The position numbers and the translations under genes were made by a program. The notes beneath the pieces were generated by a model. It was not told where the DNA came from, did no database searches, and saw only the letters and a program-made list of their open reading frames with translations. Shown here in pieces: positions 15,640 through 23,674 of a stretch of DNA of 32,812 nt (positions are counted from its first letter, which is position 1; each line of letters opens with the position of its first letter). Source of the stretch: Alphaproteobacteria bacterium (lineage in GTDB: Bacteria; Pseudomonadota; Alphaproteobacteria; SHVR01); NCBI GenBank assembly GCA_009694185.1, contig SHVR01000031.1:1-32812 (forward strand). Direction: 5' to 3'.

Positions 15640-15864
15640 ATGCGGTGCGAGGTTTGCAAGGAATGGGCGGTCGGCGCGGGCAGGACCACGGTCACCCTGC
15701 AACGCGGCGGCACGACCGTGACTTTCCATGACGTGCCGACCCGCGTCTGCCGGGCCTGCGGGGATGCCTCGCTCGAGGGGCGCATCGCCCTCCACCTCAT
15801 GACCATGGCGGATCGCAAGGCGGGCCACCATGTAGCACCGTTACGACGGCAGTCGACCGGTTGA
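15640..15864 (+). CDS. YgiT-type zinc-finger protein (orphan)
   Basis: A 74-residue protein with the YgiT/MqsA-type zinc-binding fold: Cys3 and Cys6 in MRCEVC and Cys37 and Cys40 in RVCRACGD, with the strand TTVTFHDVPTRVCRACG. Such proteins are usually the antitoxin or antitoxin-like second gene of type II toxin-antitoxin pairs; the DNA-binding helix-turn-helix of full MqsA is absent here. No toxin gene is present: upstream is the divergent terC-like gene and downstream, 25 bases away, an alpha/beta hydrolase with a strong AGGGAGGA ribosome binding site. No clear ribosome binding site is seen for this gene itself, so the start is uncertain. It may be an orphan that lost its toxin. Confidence 0.75.
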   Translation: MRCEVCKEWAVGAGRTTVTLQRGGTTVTFHDVPTRVCRACGDASLEGRIALHLMTMADRKAGHHVAPLRRQSTG

Positions 15865-15889
15865 TGGCATTGGGCCAAGGGAGGAAGTA

Positions 15890-16717
15890 ATGACGCTCTA
15901 TCGCGGCATGGACCGCCAGCACCTCGACGCCGCCTACAATAATGGCGCCGCCGTGGTGCGCGCCCCGGAATGGCGGGCAAAATGGGCCGCCGATAGCGAG
16001 CGCATCCGCGGCGCGCGACACCATCGCCTGGACATCCGCTTCGGTGCCACGGCCCGCGAGCGCCTCGACTTCTACTCCGCTGACCGGCCCCACGCGCCGA
16101 CCCTGGTCTTCATCCATGGCGGCTACTGGCAGATGAACGACAAGGAGAATTTCCATTTCATCGCCAAGGGGCCGCTCGCCCACGGCATCAACGTCGCCAT
16201 CGTCGAATATACCCTCGCCCCCGAGGCGGACATGGACCGCATCGTCGCCGAGGTGCGCCGCGCCGTCGCCTGGCTCGGCGATCATCCGCGGGAGTTGGGC
16301 GGCGATGCCAGCCGGCTCTATGTGACGGGCCATTCGGCGGGCGGCCATCTGACCGCCATGGCCATGGCCGACCCGCGCGTCAAGGGCGGCATGCCGATCA
16401 GCGGCATCTTCGAACTGGAGCCGATCCGCCTCTGCTATCTGAACGAGAAGCTCCAGCTCGACCTGACCCAGACCGACCGCCATAGCCCCATGCGCCACCT
16501 GCCGGCACGGGGCGCGCCCCAAATCGTGGCGGTCGGCGCCGATGAATTACCCGAACTCGTCCGCCAGTCGAAAGACTATGCCGAGGCGTGGGTGGGCAAG
16601 GGCCTCCCCGGCCGCTATCTTGCGCTCGCCGGCCACGATCATTTCTCGATCCTGGAAGAGCTCGCCGAGCCCGATGGCTTGCTCACAAAGGCGCTGATCG
16701 AACTCGTGGCGGCGTGA
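15890..16717 (+). CDS. Alpha/beta hydrolase, esterase/kynurenine formamidase-like
   Basis: A 275-residue alpha/beta hydrolase with an intact catalytic set: HGGYW oxyanion-hole motif near residue 76, nucleophile elbow GHSAGG with Ser149, and a C-terminal His in AGHDHFS. The HGG motif and the form FYSADRPHAPTLVFIHGGYWQ place it with the hormone-sensitive-lipase/kynurenine formamidase-like esterases. It starts behind AGGGAGGA, giving strong expression. A formamidase role would need tryptophan-degradation neighbours, and none are present. It lies 35 bases before cysteine synthase on the same strand; a shared transcript is possible but no functional link is obvious. Confidence 0.88.
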   Translation: MTLYRGMDRQHLDAAYNNGAAVVRAPEWRAKWAADSERIRGARHHRLDIRFGATARERLDFYSADRPHAPTLVFIHGGYWQMNDKENFHFIAKGPLAHGINVAIVEYTLAPEADMDRIVAEVRRAVAWLGDHPRELGGDASRLYVTGHSAGGHLTAMAMADPRVKGGMPISGIFELEPIRLCYLNEKLQLDLTQTDRHSPMRHLPARGAPQIVAVGADELPELVRQSKDYAEAWVGKGLPGRYLALAGHDHFSILEELAEPDGLLTKALIELVAA

Positions 16718-16752
16718 CCTTGCCGGGAATCCTTTAGAGGAGTGCAGTCGTC

Positions 16753-17733
16753 ATGACGGAACCATCGAGCGAGCCGCGCTTCGACGCGCCCGGCCGCGGC
16801 CGTATCTATGACAGCATCGTCGAGACCATCGCCAACACACCCTTGGTCCGAATCAAGCGGCTCTGTGCCGCCGAGAAGATTACGGCCGACGTCATGCTGA
16901 AGCTCGAATTTTTCAATCCGATCGCGAGTGTCAAGGACCGGATCGGCGTCAGTATGATCCTGGCGCTCGAGAAGGAGGGCAAGATCAAGCCCGGCGACAC
17001 GCTGATCGAGCCGACCTCGGGCAATACCGGCATCGGCCTCGCCTTCGCCGGTGCCGCGCGCGGCTATCGCGTCATCCTCACCATGCCGGATTCGATGTCG
17101 ATCGAGCGCCGCAAGATGCTGGCCTATCTCGGCGCCGAAGTGCATCTGACACCGCGCGAAAAGGGCATCGGCGGGTCGATCGAAAAAGCCCAGGAGCTGC
17201 TGAAGGAGATCCCGAATTCCGTGATCCCGGGCCAATTCTCCAATCCGGCCAACCCCGACATTCATCGCCGCACCACGGCCGAGGAGATCTGGCGCGACAC
17301 CGGTGGCCTGGTCGACGTGTTCGTCTCGGGCATCGGCACGGGGGGCACGTTCACCGGCGTCGGCCAGGCCCTGAAGCCGCGCCGCCCGGGGCTGCGCATG
17401 ATCGCCGTCGAGCCCGAGCAGAGCCCGATCCTCTCGGGCGGCCAGCACAAGCCGCATGTCATCCAGGGCATCGGCGCCGGTTTCATCCCCGAGATCATGG
17501 ATACCTCGCTCATCGACGAGATCGTGACCGTCGGCAATGACGAGTCGATCGAGATGGCCCGCAAGCTCGCCCGCGTCGAGGGCATTCCCTCGGGCATTTC
17601 GGGCGGTGCCGCGATCGCCGCCACCTTCAAGCTCGCCCGCAAGCGCGATCTCGCGGGCAAGATGGTGGTGACGGTGATCCCCTCCTTCGCCGAGCGCTAT
17701 CTCTCGACCCTGCTGTTCGAGGGTATCGGCTGA
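16753..17733 (+). CDS. cysK: Cysteine synthase (O-acetylserine sulfhydrylase)
   Basis: A 326-residue fold-type II PLP enzyme that makes cysteine from O-acetylserine and sulfide. The PLP lysine is Lys61 in NPIASVKDRIG; the substrate loop TSGNTGIG and the phosphate-binding GIGTGGTFTG follow, then the C-terminal GIPSGISGGAA serine motif, all canonical for CysK. It has a short extra N-terminal stretch of about 17 residues before the core. The start follows AGAGGAG. The last 37 bases overlap the end of the convergent fdsD gene on the other strand. CysK versus CysM or an OAS-related paralog cannot be fully separated by eye; the motif set favours CysK. Confidence 0.93.
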   Translation: MTEPSSEPRFDAPGRGRIYDSIVETIANTPLVRIKRLCAAEKITADVMLKLEFFNPIASVKDRIGVSMILALEKEGKIKPGDTLIEPTSGNTGIGLAFAGAARGYRVILTMPDSMSIERRKMLAYLGAEVHLTPREKGIGGSIEKAQELLKEIPNSVIPGQFSNPANPDIHRRTTAEEIWRDTGGLVDVFVSGIGTGGTFTGVGQALKPRRPGLRMIAVEPEQSPILSGGQHKPHVIQGIGAGFIPEIMDTSLIDEIVTVGNDESIEMARKLARVEGIPSGISGGAAIAATFKLARKRDLAGKMVVTVIPSFAERYLSTLLFEGIG

Positions 17734-17942
17734 GGCGGGCGGAGCCCCACCACCGCTTGGCGCGCGATCGCGTTTAGGCCGGCCCCGCCCGCGTCCAGAT
17801 GGACCACGATCTGGGTCCGCATGCGCGGGTCCCAGAATTTGCGCATATGGTCGAGGGTCCCGGCGACGGCCTCTGTCTCCGGCGCCGACTTGAAGAATTC
17901 GGCGATCTGATTGGCCTGGCGGACGAGGCGCTCGGTTTTCAT
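17697..17942 (-). CDS. fdsD: NAD-dependent formate dehydrogenase delta subunit
   Basis: An 81-residue small subunit of the soluble NAD-dependent molybdenum formate dehydrogenase. It matches FdsD by position and by segments QANQIAEFFKSAP and HMRKFWDPRMRTQIVVHLDAGG (WDPRMR is typical). FdsD is needed for a stable, active complex and possibly cofactor handling. The start overlaps the fdhD stop by ATGA, placing it last in the operon. Its final dozen codons run antisense into the cysK 3' end, an unusual tail-to-tail coding overlap of 37 bases. Confidence 0.88.
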   Translation of the reverse strand: MKTERLVRQANQIAEFFKSAPETEAVAGTLDHMRKFWDPRMRTQIVVHLDAGGAGLNAIARQAVVGLRPPQPIPSNSRVER

Positions 17943-18787
17943 GGCCGGATGCGGTCGGGGTGGGCATAGAGGGTACAGCCGTCGCCGCGCGCGAAGGCGG
18001 CGAGGGTCAGGCCGGCGCCTTCCGCCAAGTCGATGGCAAGCGCCGTCGGCGCCGAAATCGACGCCAGGATGGCGAAGCCGGCGGTCACCGCCTTCTGCAC
18101 CATTTCCATGCTGCACCGGCTGGTGACGAGCGCGAAGCCCTCGGCCGGGTTCCAACCGGCAGCCGCCACGGCACCGATCAGCTTGTCGAGGGCATTGTGC
18201 CGGCCGACATCCTCGCGCACGGCGCGGATGGCCCCGTCACGGTCGGCGAAGGCCGCCGCGTGCACCGACCCGGTCGCCTGGTTGATGACCTGCCACGCGG
18301 GCAAGGCCAGGACCGCCCGGTCGATGGCGGCGGCCCTGAGCGCCGGCACGGAGGGCGCCGGGGGCAAGGGCCGGAGCGCATCCTCGATGCGGGCAATGCC
18401 GCAGAGGCCACAGCCGGTCCGCCCGGCGAGATTGCGCTGCCTGGCGAACAACCGTTCGGCAAACGGCTCGGGAATGGCGAGCTCCAGGCGGATGCCGACC
18501 GCGAGGTCGCTGCGCCGGATCGCCGTCACGTCGCCCACCCCATCGACGATGCCCTCGCTCAGACTGAAGCCGACAGCGAACTCGTCGAGATTTTCGGGCG
18601 TCACCATCATCACCACATGATCGACGCCGTTATAGACGAGCGCCACCGGCACTTCCGAGGCGACGACCTCGCTGACCGGCGCCGTGGTGCCATCGCCCCA
18701 CCGGACGGCGCTCGCCATTCGGTGAGCGGACGAGTGGCCAAGCGGCACCCGGATCCGAGCTTTACTCGGCGGCGACATGCCCGACAT
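17939..18787 (-). CDS. fdhD: FdhD/FdsC sulfurtransferase for formate dehydrogenase
   Basis: A 282-residue FdhD-family protein, the sulfur-carrier that passes sulfur from a cysteine desulfurase to the molybdenum-bis-MGD cofactor so that the formate dehydrogenase becomes active. The catalytic two-cysteine motif is present as GRTGCGLCGIA (Cys126 and Cys129). The regions EVPVALVYNG, LDEFAVGFSLSEGIV, REDVGRHNALDKLIGA and SRCSMEMVQKA are family signatures. In the fds operon this gene is also called fdsC. It overlaps the fdsA 3' end by 26 bases if the ATG at 18787 is used; the ATG at 18778 is an equally good choice. Confidence 0.94.
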   Translation of the reverse strand: MSGMSPPSKARIRVPLGHSSAHRMASAVRWGDGTTAPVSEVVASEVPVALVYNGVDHVVMMVTPENLDEFAVGFSLSEGIVDGVGDVTAIRRSDLAVGIRLELAIPEPFAERLFARQRNLAGRTGCGLCGIARIEDALRPLPPAPSVPALRAAAIDRAVLALPAWQVINQATGSVHAAAFADRDGAIRAVREDVGRHNALDKLIGAVAAAGWNPAEGFALVTSRCSMEMVQKAVTAGFAILASISAPTALAIDLAEGAGLTLAAFARGDGCTLYAHPDRIRP

Positions 18788-21587
18788 GCCGGCGGCGCTC
18801 CGCTTCGTCCTGCCAATTCGACAAATGGTTGGTGCGGCGCACTTCGACCGCCGTCACCTTGTATTCGGGACAATCGGTGGCCCAGTCGGCATAGTCGGTC
18901 GTCACCACATTCACGCCCGTCACCGGGTGATGAAAAGTGGTGTAGACGACGCCGGGCGGCACGCGCTCGGTGAGATGGACGTTGAGCGTCGTCTCGCCGG
19001 CGCGGCTCTGGAGCGCCACACGATCGCCCTCCGAAATGCCCCGGTTCTCCGCGTCGTGGGGATGGATCTCCAGCACGTCCTCGGAATGCCAGACCTCATT
19101 GGCCGTGCGCCTTGTCTGGGAACCCACATTGTATTGCGTCAGGATACGGCCGGTGGTGAGCAGCAACGGAAAGCGGGCACCCGTACGCTCCTCGGTCGGC
19201 ACATATTCGCTCACCACGAACTTGCCCTTGCCGCGCACGAAGCCGCCCACATGCATGACGGGCGTGCCTTCGGGCGCCTTGTCGTTGCAGGGCCATTGCA
19301 CGCTGCCCAGGCGATCCAGGAGCGAGTAGCTGACCCCGGCAAATGTCGGCGTCAGGCGTGCGATCTCGGCCATGATCTCGCCGGGATGGTCATAGTGCAT
19401 GGGATATCCCAGCGCCTTGCCAAGCGCCATGGTGGTCTCCCACTCGGCCATGCCGGAAAGCGGCTCCATCACCTTGCGAACCCGGCCGATGCGCCGCTCG
19501 GCATTGGTGAAGGTGCCGTCCTTCTCAAGGAACGAGGCGCCCGGCAAGAACACATGCGCATAAGCCGAGGTCTCGTTCAGGAACAGGTCCTGGACGACGA
19601 CGCATTCCATGGCCGTCAGCGCCGCCGCCACATGGCTGGTGTTGGGATCGGACTGGGCCAGATCCTCACCCTGAATGAGGATGCCCTTGAAGCTGCCGTC
19701 GAGTGCGGCATCCAGCATGTTGGGAATACGCAAGCCCGGTTCGGGGTCGAGGCTGACACCCCATGCCGCCTCGAAGAGGGCGCGCGTCGCGTCCTCCGAA
19801 ATATGCCGGTAGCCGGGCAGTTCATGCGGGAACGAACCCATGTCGCAGGCGCCCTGGACATTGTTCTGGCCGCGCAGCGGGTTCACCCCCACACCCGGCC
19901 GGCCGATATTGCCGGTCGCCATGGCCAGGTTGGCCATGCCGATGACCATGGTCGAGCCCTGGCTATGCTCGGTCACACCAAGACCGAAATAGATGGCGGC
20001 ATTGCCGGCGCCCGCATAGAGCCGGGCCGCGCCTCGGATCGCGTCCGCCGGCACGCCGGTCATGACGGCGACTTGTTCGGGCGAATTCTCCGGCCGGCGG
20101 ATGAAATCGAGCCAGCGCTCGAAATCCGCCGGCTCGCAGCGCTCGGCAACGAACGTCCCGTCGATCAGCCCCTCGGTTGCCACCACATGGGCGATGGCAT
20201 TGATCAGCGCCACATTGGTGCCGGGCAGAAGCGGCAAATGATAGTCGGCGGCCACATGCGGCATGCGCACCAGGTCGATCCGGCGCGGGTCGAGCACGAT
20301 CAGGCGCGCCCCCTCGCGCAGGCGGCGTTTCAGGCGCGCGGCAAAGACGGGATGCGCCTCGGTCGGGTTGGCGCCGATCACCATGATGACATCGGCGGAC
20401 ATCACGGATTCGAAATCCTGGGTCCCGGCCGATGTGCCGAAGGTGGTCTTGAGGCCGTAGCCGGTCGGCGAATGACAGACCCTGGCGCAGGTATCCACAT
20501 TGTTGTTGCCGATGGCGGCCCGGATCAGCTTCTGGAGAATGTAGGTTTCCTCATTGGTGCAACGGGAACTCGTAATGCCGCCGATGGCGCCCTTGCCATG
20601 GGTCGCCTGGATGCGCCGGAACTCCGCCGCCACATGGCCGATGGCCTCGCCCCACGAGACCTCGCGCCAGGGTGCGTCGATCGTGGCGCGCAGCATCGGC
20701 GTGGCGATGCGGTCCTTGTGCGTGGCATAGCCCCAGGCGAAACGGCCCTTCACGCAGGAATGGCCGCGATTGGCGAGGCCGTCTTTCGCCGGTGTCATGC
20801 GCACGACACGGTTGCCCTGCACTTCGGCCTCGAAGCCGCAACCCACACCACAATAGGCGCAAGTAGTGGCGACACTTCGCTGCGCTTGGCCTTGTTCGAC
20901 GACGCTCTTCTCGATCAGGGTGGCCGTGGGGCACGCCTGAACGCAGGCGCCGCAGGAGACGCATTCGGAATCGATGAACGCCTCGTCCATGCCGGCGGCC
21001 ACATGGGAGTCGAAGCCGCGCCCGCCAATGGTGAGCGCGAAGGTGCCCTGCACTTCCTCGCAGGCCCTGACACAGCGCGAGCAGACGATGCATTTGGCGG
21101 GATCGAAAGTGAAATAGGGGTTCGACTGGTCCTTCGCCGCGCCCAGGTGCCCCGCGCCCCCGTTGCCATAGCGCACGTCGCGCAGGCCGACGACGCCCGC
21201 CATGTCCTGTAATTCGCAATCGCCATTGGCGGCACAGGTGAGGCAGTCGAGCGGATGGTCGCTGATATAGAGTTCCATGACGCCCCGGCGCACCCGCGCC
21301 AGGCGGTCGGACTGGGTCGTCACCGCCATGCCGGATGCGACCGGCGTCGTGCAGGAAGCGGGCGTGCCCTTCATGCCGGCGATCTCCACCAGGCAGAGCC
21401 GGCAGGAGCCGAACGGCTCCAAACTGTCGGTCGCGCAGAGTTTCGGGATCGCGACACCCGCAAGGCTTGCCGCGCGCATGACCGAGGTGCCGGCCGGCAC
21501 GGTGACGGGCGCGCCGTCGATCATGAGGGTCACCGGGTCTCCGGTCCGCTCCGGGGTACCGTGGTCGATTGAAGGCATAAGGGGCAT
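18762..21587 (-). CDS. fdsA: NAD-dependent formate dehydrogenase alpha subunit
   Basis: A 941-residue catalytic subunit oxidising formate to CO2 at a molybdenum bis-MGD centre. Iron-sulfur ligands are all visible: a [2Fe-2S] set (Cys51, 62, 65, 79), a NuoG-type His-Cys3 set (His111, Cys115, 118, 124), two ferredoxin-type clusters (Cys166/169/172/176 and Cys209/212/215/219), and the cluster of the molybdopterin domain (Cys243, 246, 250, 278). The molybdenum ligand is Cys371 in RVCHSPTGYG; the following histidine is also conserved. Start choice: ATG at 21587 follows GAGGA at eight bases; an upstream ATG at 21602 overlaps the fdsB stop but has no such site. A soluble enzyme, forming FdsABG with NAD as acceptor. 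Confidence 0.95.
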   Translation of the reverse strand: MPLMPSIDHGTPERTGDPVTLMIDGAPVTVPAGTSVMRAASLAGVAIPKLCATDSLEPFGSCRLCLVEIAGMKGTPASCTTPVASGMAVTTQSDRLARVRRGVMELYISDHPLDCLTCAANGDCELQDMAGVVGLRDVRYGNGGAGHLGAAKDQSNPYFTFDPAKCIVCSRCVRACEEVQGTFALTIGGRGFDSHVAAGMDEAFIDSECVSCGACVQACPTATLIEKSVVEQGQAQRSVATTCAYCGVGCGFEAEVQGNRVVRMTPAKDGLANRGHSCVKGRFAWGYATHKDRIATPMLRATIDAPWREVSWGEAIGHVAAEFRRIQATHGKGAIGGITSSRCTNEETYILQKLIRAAIGNNNVDTCARVCHSPTGYGLKTTFGTSAGTQDFESVMSADVIMVIGANPTEAHPVFAARLKRRLREGARLIVLDPRRIDLVRMPHVAADYHLPLLPGTNVALINAIAHVVATEGLIDGTFVAERCEPADFERWLDFIRRPENSPEQVAVMTGVPADAIRGAARLYAGAGNAAIYFGLGVTEHSQGSTMVIGMANLAMATGNIGRPGVGVNPLRGQNNVQGACDMGSFPHELPGYRHISEDATRALFEAAWGVSLDPEPGLRIPNMLDAALDGSFKGILIQGEDLAQSDPNTSHVAAALTAMECVVVQDLFLNETSAYAHVFLPGASFLEKDGTFTNAERRIGRVRKVMEPLSGMAEWETTMALGKALGYPMHYDHPGEIMAEIARLTPTFAGVSYSLLDRLGSVQWPCNDKAPEGTPVMHVGGFVRGKGKFVVSEYVPTEERTGARFPLLLTTGRILTQYNVGSQTRRTANEVWHSEDVLEIHPHDAENRGISEGDRVALQSRAGETTLNVHLTERVPPGVVYTTFHHPVTGVNVVTTDYADWATDCPEYKVTAVEVRRTNHLSNWQDEAERRRHVGHVAAE

Positions 21588-21598
21588 GGCCGTTATCC

Positions 21599-23152
21599 TC
21601 ATGGCGCGGCGGAACGAGGGCGCCGCTCGAAGTCCTCGGGGAAATGGTCGAAGGCACTCAGGACCGGCAGTGGCGTCAATCCGCCGAGCGCGCAGAGCGA
21701 GCCATCGCGCATCACCTCGCAAAGATCGCGGACGAGATCGCCGTTCGCCTCCGGTGCCTCACCAGCGATGATCTTGTCCAGGGTCTCGGCGCCCCGGATC
21801 GAGCCGATCCGGCAGGGCGTGCATTTGCCACAGCTTTCATGAGCACAAAAGGCGAAGGCGAAGCGCGCCTGGGCCGCGAGGTCGACGCTGTCGTCGAACA
21901 CCACGACGCCGCCATGGCCGACCATGCCGCCTCGCTCTAGGAAGGCCTCGTAATCGAACGGCACATGGAAGAGGCTGGTCGGCCAGTAGGCGCCGAGCGG
22001 GCCACCCACCTGGACCGCGCGCACCGGACGGCCGGTCAGGGTGCCACCGCCATAGTCCTCGACGATCTCGCCCAGGGTCAAACCGAAGGCGCGCTCGATC
22101 AGGCCGCCCCGCCTGACATTGCCGGCGAGCTGGATCGGCGTGGTGCCGCGCGAACGGCCGTGACCCAAGTCCCGGTAGGCCGCCGCCCCTTCCGCCAGGA
22201 TGAAGGGTACGCTCGCCAGCGAGATCACATTGTTGATGACGGTTGGCCGCCCGAACAGGCCGTGATGGGCCGGCAAGGGTGGCTTGAAGCGGACCTGGCC
22301 GCGTTTGCCCTCGAGGCTCTCGAGGAGTGCCGTCTCCTCGCCACAGATATAGGCGCCGGCACCAAGCCGCGCCTCCATCTCGAAGCGGCGCCCGCTACCC
22401 AAAAGGTCGAACCCGAGCAAGCCGCGCCGGCGAGCGATGTCGATGGCTTGGCCCAGGCGGCGAAAGGCATGCGGATATTCCGAGCGGACATAGACGACGC
22501 CCTTCTCGGCGCCGACCGCGAGCCCGGCGATCGCCATGCCCTCGATCAGGAGGAAGGGATCGCCCTCCATCAGCATGCGGTCGGCGAAGGTGCCGCTGTC
22601 GCCCTCGTCGGCATTGCAGACGATGTATTTGATGTCGGCCTCGGCTTCAAGGACCGCTCGCCACTTGATGCCGGTCGGAAACGCGGCACCGCCGCGTCCG
22701 CGCAAGCCTGACTCCGCCACCGCGTCGACGATGGCGGCACCCCCCAGCGCCAGCGCCCGACGCAGGCCATCGAGGCCGCCATGGGCCGCATAATCGTCGA
22801 GCGACAGCGGGTCGATCACGCCGCAGCGCTGGAAGGTCAGGCGCTGCTGATTGGCGAGATAGGGAATGGCCTCGACCGGCCCCAAAGAGAGGCGATGAGC
22901 GCCACCGGTCAACAAACCCGCGTCGACCAGGCCCGGCACGTCTCCGGGTCCCACCGGCCCATAGCCCACGCGGCCGGACGGGGTTTCCACCTCGACCAGC
23001 GGCTCCAGCCAAAAGAGGCCGCGCGAGCCGTTGCGCACCAGGGTCGCGTCCAGGCCACGCCCCCTGATCTCCGCCTCGAAGGCAAGCGCCACGCCATGGG
23101 CGCCGACCGAAAGCGCCGCCGCGTCGCGCGGCACAAACAGGCGCACGGTCAC
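21599..23152 (-). CDS. fdsB: NAD-dependent formate dehydrogenase beta subunit (NuoF-like)
   Basis: A 517-residue NuoF-like subunit that accepts electrons from the alpha/gamma chain and reduces NAD at FMN. The NADH/FMN site motif GLRGRGGAAFPTGIKW (about residues 170-185), CNADEGDSGTFADR, and GAGAYICGEETALLESLEGKRG are present. The C-terminal [4Fe-4S] motif is SCGKCTPCR with a later cysteine in SLCALGG. An N-terminal domain of about 120 residues resembles the thioredoxin-like domain of this subunit. It starts at a GTG overlapping the fdsG stop (GTGA), so translation is coupled. Confidence 0.95.
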   Translation of the reverse strand: MTVRLFVPRDAAALSVGAHGVALAFEAEIRGRGLDATLVRNGSRGLFWLEPLVEVETPSGRVGYGPVGPGDVPGLVDAGLLTGGAHRLSLGPVEAIPYLANQQRLTFQRCGVIDPLSLDDYAAHGGLDGLRRALALGGAAIVDAVAESGLRGRGGAAFPTGIKWRAVLEAEADIKYIVCNADEGDSGTFADRMLMEGDPFLLIEGMAIAGLAVGAEKGVVYVRSEYPHAFRRLGQAIDIARRRGLLGFDLLGSGRRFEMEARLGAGAYICGEETALLESLEGKRGQVRFKPPLPAHHGLFGRPTVINNVISLASVPFILAEGAAAYRDLGHGRSRGTTPIQLAGNVRRGGLIERAFGLTLGEIVEDYGGGTLTGRPVRAVQVGGPLGAYWPTSLFHVPFDYEAFLERGGMVGHGGVVVFDDSVDLAAQARFAFAFCAHESCGKCTPCRIGSIRGAETLDKIIAGEAPEANGDLVRDLCEVMRDGSLCALGGLTPLPVLSAFDHFPEDFERRPRSAAP

Positions 23153-23643
23153 GCGGCGACCTCCGGGCTTACCAGGTGCCGCAACAGTTTCTCGTCGACC
23201 CGGCCATAGAGCTTGCCATCCACCAGCGCCGCCGGCCCCAGCGCGCAGTTCCCTAAACAGTAAACGCTTTCCAGTGTCACTCGGCCATCAGGCGTGGTCT
23301 CGCCCGCCGCAATGGCCAAACTCGCTTCGAGCCGGCGAGCGACCCGTTCGCCACCCACCGATTGGCAGGCTTCGGAGCGGCAGAGCTTGATCACATGGCG
23401 GCCGGGCGGCCGGCGGCGAAAGTCATGATAGAAGCTCACCACCCCATGCACCTCGGCGCGCGACAGGTTCAGCAAATCGGCGATGATGGGGAGTGCCTGA
23501 TCGTCGATATAGCCATGGCGATCCTGGAGAGCGTGCAGGATCGCCAGCAGCGGGCCATCCAGGTGGCGCAGGTCCTCGACGATCCGCGTTGTGGCGCCCG
23601 CGTCCCATTCGGCGAGCCGGGAACTCTGTCTCGCACCTGACAT
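23149..23643 (-). CDS. fdsG: NAD-dependent formate dehydrogenase gamma subunit (NuoE-like)
   Basis: A 164-residue thioredoxin-fold subunit with one [2Fe-2S] cluster. The four ligands are Cys88 and Cys93 in LCRSEACQSVGG and Cys129 and Cys133 in YCLGNCALGP, with the 5-36-4 spacing of NuoE. The N-terminal helical part (PLLAILHALQDRHGYI, EVHGVVSFY) is typical. It is first of the fdsG-fdsB-fdsA-fdhD-fdsD order known from other proteobacteria. The intergenic gap before it is 31 bases to the serine hydrolase gene on the same strand, with only a weak AGAGGA site. No LysR- or other regulator gene is attached. Confidence 0.95.
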   Translation of the reverse strand: MSGARQSSRLAEWDAGATTRIVEDLRHLDGPLLAILHALQDRHGYIDDQALPIIADLLNLSRAEVHGVVSFYHDFRRRPPGRHVIKLCRSEACQSVGGERVARRLEASLAIAAGETTPDGRVTLESVYCLGNCALGPAALVDGKLYGRVDEKLLRHLVSPEVAA

Positions 23644-23674
23644 GGACGGGTCGATCCTCTGTTACGGCTTGAAT

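Noticed and set aside
18777..21212. A very long open frame on the plus strand inside fdsA, about 811 codons
   Set aside because: It is antisense to fdsA, which has all cluster and cofactor motifs. Long antisense open frames are common in high-GC genes and this one has no recognisable domain.
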